DNA from: Pseudorhodobacter ferrugineus DSM 5888
GTDB lineage: Bacteria > Pseudomonadota > Alphaproteobacteria > Rhodobacterales > Rhodobacteraceae
Length of the DNA: 64,000 bases
Reading direction: 5' to 3'
NCBI RefSeq assembly: GCF_000420745.1
Contig: NZ_ATVN01000011.1
Span: 62,001-126,000, forward strand
The notes beneath the pieces were generated by a model that was not told the DNA's origin, ran no database searches, and was given only the letters and a program-made list of their open reading frames with translations. Positions 59,692 to 64,000 of this stretch are shown here, in pieces (position 1 is the first letter of the stretch; every line of letters begins with the position of its first letter). The translations under genes and the position numbers were made by a program.

Positions 59692-62267
59692 GATGCGAAT
59701 TTGTACCTGCGTTTGCGCGGCTGGGCGTGGGCGGGGGGAGGTGACGGGATCGCAGGATTGGGATGAGGCGCGTTCAGACCCTGCAGTAATCTTTCGATTT
59801 CAATCTTGTAGCTGCCGTCCAAGGGCAATAGCCCGCCCCGCCCCCGGACCGCAAGAGACGCCCGCAGCGCATCGGCCTGCCCGCCCAGATCAAAGCAAAA
59901 TACCGGAAGCCCCGTGGCAATCGCCTCATGCGTGGTGAAAGAGAAGGTTTCGGGCCAAATTGACGGGATCAACCACCCCGAAATGCCATAGCGGGCAACC
60001 AATGTGGGCAGGTCGCGGCGTTCATAATTGCCGTGAATGGTAGTGTTGGCATCAAGTTTGAAGGCGGGATCAAGCTGGCCGATCACCACAAGCTTTGCGC
60101 GGGGGTCACGGGCCAGATCGCGCGACAATTGCTGCACGACGCCCGCCCCTTTGTGCAGCCCGATATTGCCCAGAACCCCGATGACCGGACCGCCCGCAAC
60201 GGGGGGAACGACCCTTGGAATTGTTGCCAGCAGGTGATGCGGGGTGACGACGGTGCGCGCCGCCGTTTCGGGCCAGACTTGGGCAAGGATCGCGCGGCTG
60301 CTGTCGGAAAACACGGTGATTTTATCAGCGGCTTGCATCAACTGACGCCAGGCATTTTGCCAGCCTTGCAGAGACATCGCGGGCAAACCAGGGCGATCTA
60401 TGCGGTGGGCAGGGTCATCTGCGGCAGGGGTGCCCGCGCGCGGCGGGCCGTGATAGGCACCGTTTGCGCCAAGCAATGTATAGGACGGGCTGACCGGAAA
60501 GAAGTCATGCATCAACACCTCTAGGCCCTGCACCCCGCCCGCGATCGGGTTCGCCCCGCGCCCTGCCAGATCCAACAGCAGTGCAGGCAATGTGGCGGGG
60601 TCGCGGTCGCCCACGCCACAGGAATAGATGACCCGCCGTTCGGGCAAACGGGCGATCAAGCGACGGATCAGGGTGATGTCATTCGTGAGCCCTTGGGTCA
60701 CACCGAACGGCGTGTGCAATTCCAGCTTCCAGCGGTGGCCTTGCCCGACGCGCAGCACCACGGCCGAGCGCCCCTGTTCCGTTTCACGCGCGATGCGGCG
60801 TTTCAGATCATTATCCGCCCCGCCCCCCATCGCATGGGCAAGCCAAACAGGCACCGCCTGCCCTACTTGCCGCCCCGCCGCCCATGTCAGGCCCAGCGCA
60901 AGACGGGCCGTGACCATCGGATCCTGACGGATAAAGCGCTGCACTTCGGCGTCATAAGCAGGATAACGGCCCGAGATGATTGCACCGTTGGTTTGCAGCA
61001 ACGCCTGCTTGGCGGCAGCGCCAAAGGACCGCCCCCCCCGATGTTCGACGAACAGATTTGGGGTGCCAAGATGGAGGCCGCCCAGCGCGCGGATCCTTTG
61101 GCACCAATCGGTTTCTTCGCCATAACCGCGCCCGAAACCTGTATCAAATGTAGGCACTTGCGCCAAAAACTGTGGGGCCAGCGCCATGCAGAACCCCACA
61201 CCAGTCGGGGCATGCACCAGACCGGCGGTGGGGTGCAGCAGCCGCGCGGCGGCGTCCAGCCTATCCGCTTCGCCGCGGTGCAGCGCGATGGGGCGGCAAG
61301 GTGCCGGAACGGTGAAAATTTCGGCATCATTGGACATCGGGGTGACGCTTGCGACCTGTGGATCGGCCAAGGGCGCGATCAGACGAGAGGTCCAGCCCGC
61401 AGGCAACAGCGCATCGGAATTCAGTAAGACCACGGGATCGTTTGGCCGCGCACGGGCACTGGCGAAGCCGCGATTGACCGCCCCGATAAAGCCGAGATTG
61501 ACGTCATTCAAGATGAGATGGACCTGCGCTTTGCGGTCTGGGGATTGTGCCCATGCAACCAGCCAAAGCCGGACGCGGGGATCTGTGGAACAATCTTCAA
61601 CCACGATGATCCGCAGGGGCAAATCCGCGTGACGTTCGGCGCGGTCCAACGCCTCCACCATCAGGTCAAACGCGTTATAAACGGGCATGACCACGGTGAC
61701 GGTTTTGAACCTTTGCACGGGCGGGATGGCCGGCGACAGCACGGCATCCGACATTTCGGCGGCATCGGACCGAGACACAAGACCAAGCCGTTCCTTGACC
61801 ACCTCACGCGCCACCAGATCGCCCCGCCGTTTCCAACGCCAAATGTGGGGGACCAGCGCCATAAGGGTTCGCAAATAGGGCAACCAAAGCCAAAGCCGCG
61901 CCAAATTGACCCGCGCGCGCGAAAAACCGGGCAACGACAGAGCGGTTTCAGCGCTGTCTTTGAACATCAAAAGCTGCGGGGTGCCCGGTTCAAACGGAAT
62001 ATCAACCGTAAAGCCGCGCGCCGTTCGGGATTGATGCGCAAGATCGGGCACCACCCAAACCGTTGCGCGGTTCAGGCGCAAGCCGATACGGTCCGCCTCG
62101 GTCCAGCCTTCGACAACCAAACGGTTGCGATCCAGCCGCAATTCGTCGATTTGTGCAAGGCCAGTGCTGTTCGGGGCAAGGCAGTTACAGCACAACCTTA
62201 GGTTTTCATCGGCATAGCGCGCAAAAATACGGGTAAGGCGGTAAAACACGGTCTGGCTTTCTGTCAT
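59688..62267 (-). CDS. two-domain glycosyltransferase (GT2 plus GT4-like)
   Basis: 859 residues. After a beta-rich N-terminal part (RLVVEGWTEADRIGLRLN) comes a GT2 domain (VTVVMPVYNAFDLMVEALDRAE; IIVVEDCSTDPRVRLW; VVLLNSDALLPAGWTSRLIAPL). The second half is a GT-B-type domain (GPVIGVLGNIGLHKGAGVVQQL; RYGISGWLIPSIWPETFSFTTHEAIATGLPVFCFDLGGQADAL). It may add two sugars. ATGA overlap with the sulfotransferase gene. Confidence 0.85.
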   Translation of the reverse strand: MTESQTVFYRLTRIFARYADENLRLCCNCLAPNSTGLAQIDELRLDRNRLVVEGWTEADRIGLRLNRATVWVVPDLAHQSRTARGFTVDIPFEPGTPQLLMFKDSAETALSLPGFSRARVNLARLWLWLPYLRTLMALVPHIWRWKRRGDLVAREVVKERLGLVSRSDAAEMSDAVLSPAIPPVQRFKTVTVVMPVYNAFDLMVEALDRAERHADLPLRIIVVEDCSTDPRVRLWLVAWAQSPDRKAQVHLILNDVNLGFIGAVNRGFASARARPNDPVVLLNSDALLPAGWTSRLIAPLADPQVASVTPMSNDAEIFTVPAPCRPIALHRGEADRLDAAARLLHPTAGLVHAPTGVGFCMALAPQFLAQVPTFDTGFGRGYGEETDWCQRIRALGGLHLGTPNLFVEHRGGRSFGAAAKQALLQTNGAIISGRYPAYDAEVQRFIRQDPMVTARLALGLTWAAGRQVGQAVPVWLAHAMGGGADNDLKRRIARETEQGRSAVVLRVGQGHRWKLELHTPFGVTQGLTNDITLIRRLIARLPERRVIYSCGVGDRDPATLPALLLDLAGRGANPIAGGVQGLEVLMHDFFPVSPSYTLLGANGAYHGPPRAGTPAADDPAHRIDRPGLPAMSLQGWQNAWRQLMQAADKITVFSDSSRAILAQVWPETAARTVVTPHHLLATIPRVVPPVAGGPVIGVLGNIGLHKGAGVVQQLSRDLARDPRAKLVVIGQLDPAFKLDANTTIHGNYERRDLPTLVARYGISGWLIPSIWPETFSFTTHEAIATGLPVFCFDLGGQADALRASLAVRGRGGLLPLDGSYKIEIERLLQGLNAPHPNPAIPSPPPAHAQPRKRRYKFAS

Positions 62268-62492
62268 CGCACAAAGAGCCTTGGTACGCCCCGCCCTGTG
62301 TCGCCAATTGGCGGCGGTAGCCTCGACTCATCCAAAAGGGATTTTTTGGATGAGGTTAATAAAGATAGTATAATCTTAACATATAATTAAGAAATATTTC
62401 GAATGTTCAGCTTGGACAATGGTTAATGCCTTGCTCTCCTGCCGCAGCAGACGGGAAATGGAAAAACTTTAAAAAAGAAGTTGGATGCGATC
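62268..62492. promoter_or_regulatory. AT-rich divergent promoter region GT / gmd
   Basis: About 225 bp, low in GC. Contains the inverted repeat at 62327-62354 and a promoter candidate for gmd: -35 TTGGAT (62346-62351), 17-base spacer, -10 TATAAT (62369-62374). No gene. Confidence 0.6.
62327..62354. promoter_or_regulatory. 11-bp perfect inverted repeat overlapping gmd promoter
   Basis: CTCATCCAAAA-GGGATT-TTTTGGATGAG. The right arm contains the -35 candidate at 62346-62351, so a protein bound here could block gmd transcription; the repeat is also 60 bp upstream of the minus-strand glycosyltransferase start. Confidence 0.55.
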
Positions 62493-63506
62493 ATGAAAAC
62501 CGCTTTTATAACTGGTATTACGGGGCAAGACGGCGCGTATTTGGCTAAACTTTTAGTTGAAAAAGGTTATAAGGTGCATGGTGGGGTCCGCCGCATTTCA
62601 CATCCCGAACTGGGGCGGTTAGAGGCGTTGGGCGTGGCCAAGGATGTCCATATCCATGACTTTGACCTGACCGAGCCAAACAACATCTACCGCGTTATCC
62701 GCGACGTCGCGATGGACGAATTTTACAATCTGGCGGGGCAAAGCTTTGTCGGCGCATCATGGGAGTTGCCGATCTATACCTCTGATGTCGATGCCATGGG
62801 CGTGGCGCGGGTGCTGGACACATTGCGCACATTGCGGCCCGAGACACGGTTCTATCAGGCCTCTACGTCCGAGATGTTCGGGTTGGTGCAAGAGGTGCCA
62901 CAGCGTGAAACAACACAGCTTCATCCGCGGTCGCCATATGGTGTGGCCAAGGTTTACGGGCATTTCATCACGATGAATTACCGCGAAAGTTTCGGAATGC
63001 ATGCGTCTTCGGGGATATTATTCAACCACGAAAGTCCGCTGCGGGGTAAGGAGTTTGTCACCCGCAAGATCACGCTGGCGCTGGCGAAACTGGCGCATGG
63101 CGGGGTGGATGCCGTGCAGCTGGGCAATATGGATGCCCGACGCGACTGGGGGTTTTCGGGCGATTATGTCGAAGGCATGTGGCGCATGCTGCAACAGGAT
63201 GTGGCGGATGATTACGTGCTGGCGACCAACACCACCACCACGATCCGCGATTTCGTGAACTATGCCGCCGACGCGTTGGGGATGGATCTGGCTTGGGATG
63301 GCGAGGGGGTTGCCGAGACCGCAACCGACCGCAAAAGCGGCAAACGCGTGGTTGAGATCAATGAGAAGTTTTTCCGACCGGCCGAGGTAGAGTTGCTGAT
63401 CGGCGACGCCCGCAAAGCCCGGGAAAAGTTGGGATGGACGCCAAAGGTGGATGTGCGTGAACTGGCGCAGATGATGGCGAAATCCGACTTTGACGCCTTG
63501 CTATGA
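62493..63506 (+). CDS. gmd: GDP-mannose 4,6-dehydratase
   Basis: 337 residues, short-chain dehydrogenase fold. FITGITGQDGAYLAKLLVEKGYKVHGGVRR is the NADP-binding site, with FYNLAGQSFVGASW, catalytic Thr-x-Glu in YQASTSEMFG, and YGVAKVYGHFITMNYRESFGMHASSGILFNHESPLRG with the YxxxK pair. It makes GDP-4-keto-6-deoxymannose, the precursor of GDP-fucose, GDP-rhamnose or GDP-perosamine. The next biosynthetic gene is not in the window. Confidence 0.94.
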   Translation: MKTAFITGITGQDGAYLAKLLVEKGYKVHGGVRRISHPELGRLEALGVAKDVHIHDFDLTEPNNIYRVIRDVAMDEFYNLAGQSFVGASWELPIYTSDVDAMGVARVLDTLRTLRPETRFYQASTSEMFGLVQEVPQRETTQLHPRSPYGVAKVYGHFITMNYRESFGMHASSGILFNHESPLRGKEFVTRKITLALAKLAHGGVDAVQLGNMDARRDWGFSGDYVEGMWRMLQQDVADDYVLATNTTTTIRDFVNYAADALGMDLAWDGEGVAETATDRKSGKRVVEINEKFFRPAEVELLIGDARKAREKLGWTPKVDVRELAQMMAKSDFDALL

Positions 63507-64000
63507 TGCGGGTCATGGCGCGGAGCTTGCCTGTTGCACTGCGCCGCAGCTTGCGACGGCAGATGCGGCGGTTTGGTATGGGCCCCGCGATCTCTGGATG
63601 TCTGGAGGGCGTTTGCGGGGTTGAGGTGACGGGGTGGGTGACTGCCGCCCCGCGCGATCGGGGCGGGCTGCCTGTTGGGCTGTTTGCGGCAGATGTGCTG
63701 CTGGCGGAAACGAAGGCCGACGAATATCGCGGCGATGTGCGCAACGCCGGGTTTGGCGATGGCGGGTCCGGGTATCGCTTTGCCCTGACGGGAAAGGTAA
63801 TTGAGGCGGCGGGATTGGCGGAGGGGCGGCTGACGGTTCGGCTGCTGGACGGCACACAGACGGTTCTGGGCGACGTCATCCTATCTGCATCGCTTGCCAC
63901 ACCGCTTGAAGACACGACTTTGACCGATTTGCAAAGCTGCCGGATTGTATTGTCGTCGGAACTGGCGTCGCTTGCCGCAAGCCTGCGTCTGATGCCTGCG
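63503..64000 (+). CDS. partial open frame, possible glycosyltransferase N-terminus
   Basis: 166 codons open to the right edge, ATGA-overlapping gmd (ATG 63503 and stop TGA at 63504-63506). It begins MMRVMARSLPVALRRSLRRQM and continues with a beta-rich domain of the type EVTGWVTAAPRDRGGLPVGLF and YRGDVRNAGFGDGGSGYRF. Such modules are found at the start of large Rhodobacterales glycosyltransferase or surface polysaccharide proteins (recalled). The main domain lies outside the window. Confidence 0.6.
   Translation, partial: MMRVMARSLPVALRRSLRRQMRRFGMGPAISGCLEGVCGVEVTGWVTAAPRDRGGLPVGLFAADVLLAETKADEYRGDVRNAGFGDGGSGYRFALTGKVIEAAGLAEGRLTVRLLDGTQTVLGDVILSASLATPLEDTTLTDLQSCRIVLSSELASLAASLRLMPA

Noticed and set aside
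1-64000. CRISPR arrays, tRNA/rRNA genes and intact transposases
   Set aside because: Read for regular spaced repeats, tRNA-like arms and transposase motifs; none seen. Small RNAs without strong features cannot be excluded.

Overview
The window reads as chromosomal DNA of a GC-rich alphaproteobacterium of the Rhodobacterales (Roseobacter/Rhodobacter type). The evidence is a GcrA cell-cycle regulator, phosphatidylcholine synthase (Pcs), DUF1127, the DUF484-xerC pair, a DUF3108 protein, LeuS-type zinc C-terminus on IleS, and the general Rhodobacterales style of short intergenic repeats. No rRNA, tRNA, CRISPR array or intact insertion sequence was seen. All calls are from reading the sequence; no database search was possible.

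Layout. 1-5.3 kb: a partial repeat-rich membrane-type protein, the ruvC-ruvA-ruvB Holliday-junction operon, a DUF1127 gene and prmA. 5.3-12.4 kb: an accessory stretch with a damaged methyltransferase, an orphan hypothetical gene, a YeeE/YedE sulfur transporter behind an FNR-like box, dadA, a membrane hypothetical, a GFA-family pseudogene with three in-frame stops, a 2-oxoglutarate oxygenase of the BesD/HalD type and a SUKH (SMI1/KNR4) gene. 12.4-26.7 kb: mainly housekeeping genes (priA, transaldolase, DUF484-xerC, pcs, ogt, a Gre-like factor, ileS, an FAD monooxygenase, the ycjF/ycjX-like pair, truA).

27.0-36.8 kb is the most coherent unit: a minus-strand acetate/carboxylate cluster that runs acs, adk, DUF4212, actP-like symporter, cNMP/CBS/DUF294 protein, small membrane protein, single-domain response regulator, and a membrane-anchored protein that joins a degenerate histidine-kinase-like sensor to a DnaQ-type exonuclease. 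The unit would import and activate acetate, with adk recycling the AMP made by Acs; the last four genes look like a signalling module whose output is not obvious. Two strong intercistronic hairpins cut the unit into three segments, and two palindromes lie upstream of acs.

37-51.7 kb: a SulP/STAS anion transporter, a PNPOx-like protein, a beta-helix surface protein, meaB, DUF3108, hrpB, a NIDO-Hint protein, an argD-argF-isochorismatase-like group and gcrA. 51.7-64 kb: cell-surface functions, with an RTX/DUF4214 protein, a GT2, KpsT-, KpsE- and KpsM-like capsule-export genes split over both strands, a sulfotransferase-like protein, a two-domain glycosyltransferase, gmd (GDP-mannose 4,6-dehydratase) and the start of a further open frame cut by the window edge. 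Together the last block suggests export of a possibly sulfated, deoxyhexose-containing polysaccharide.

Several non-coding patterns are worth a look: an 86-bp repeat pair with a TGTCCGCGCGCGAACA palindrome placed about 20 bp after ruvB and priA, an 11-bp-phased triple repeat found at two convergent gene junctions, a CCCCCCGAGGATATTT-type element in three copies, a TTCA-loop hairpin family, and an inverted repeat overlapping a likely promoter upstream of gmd.
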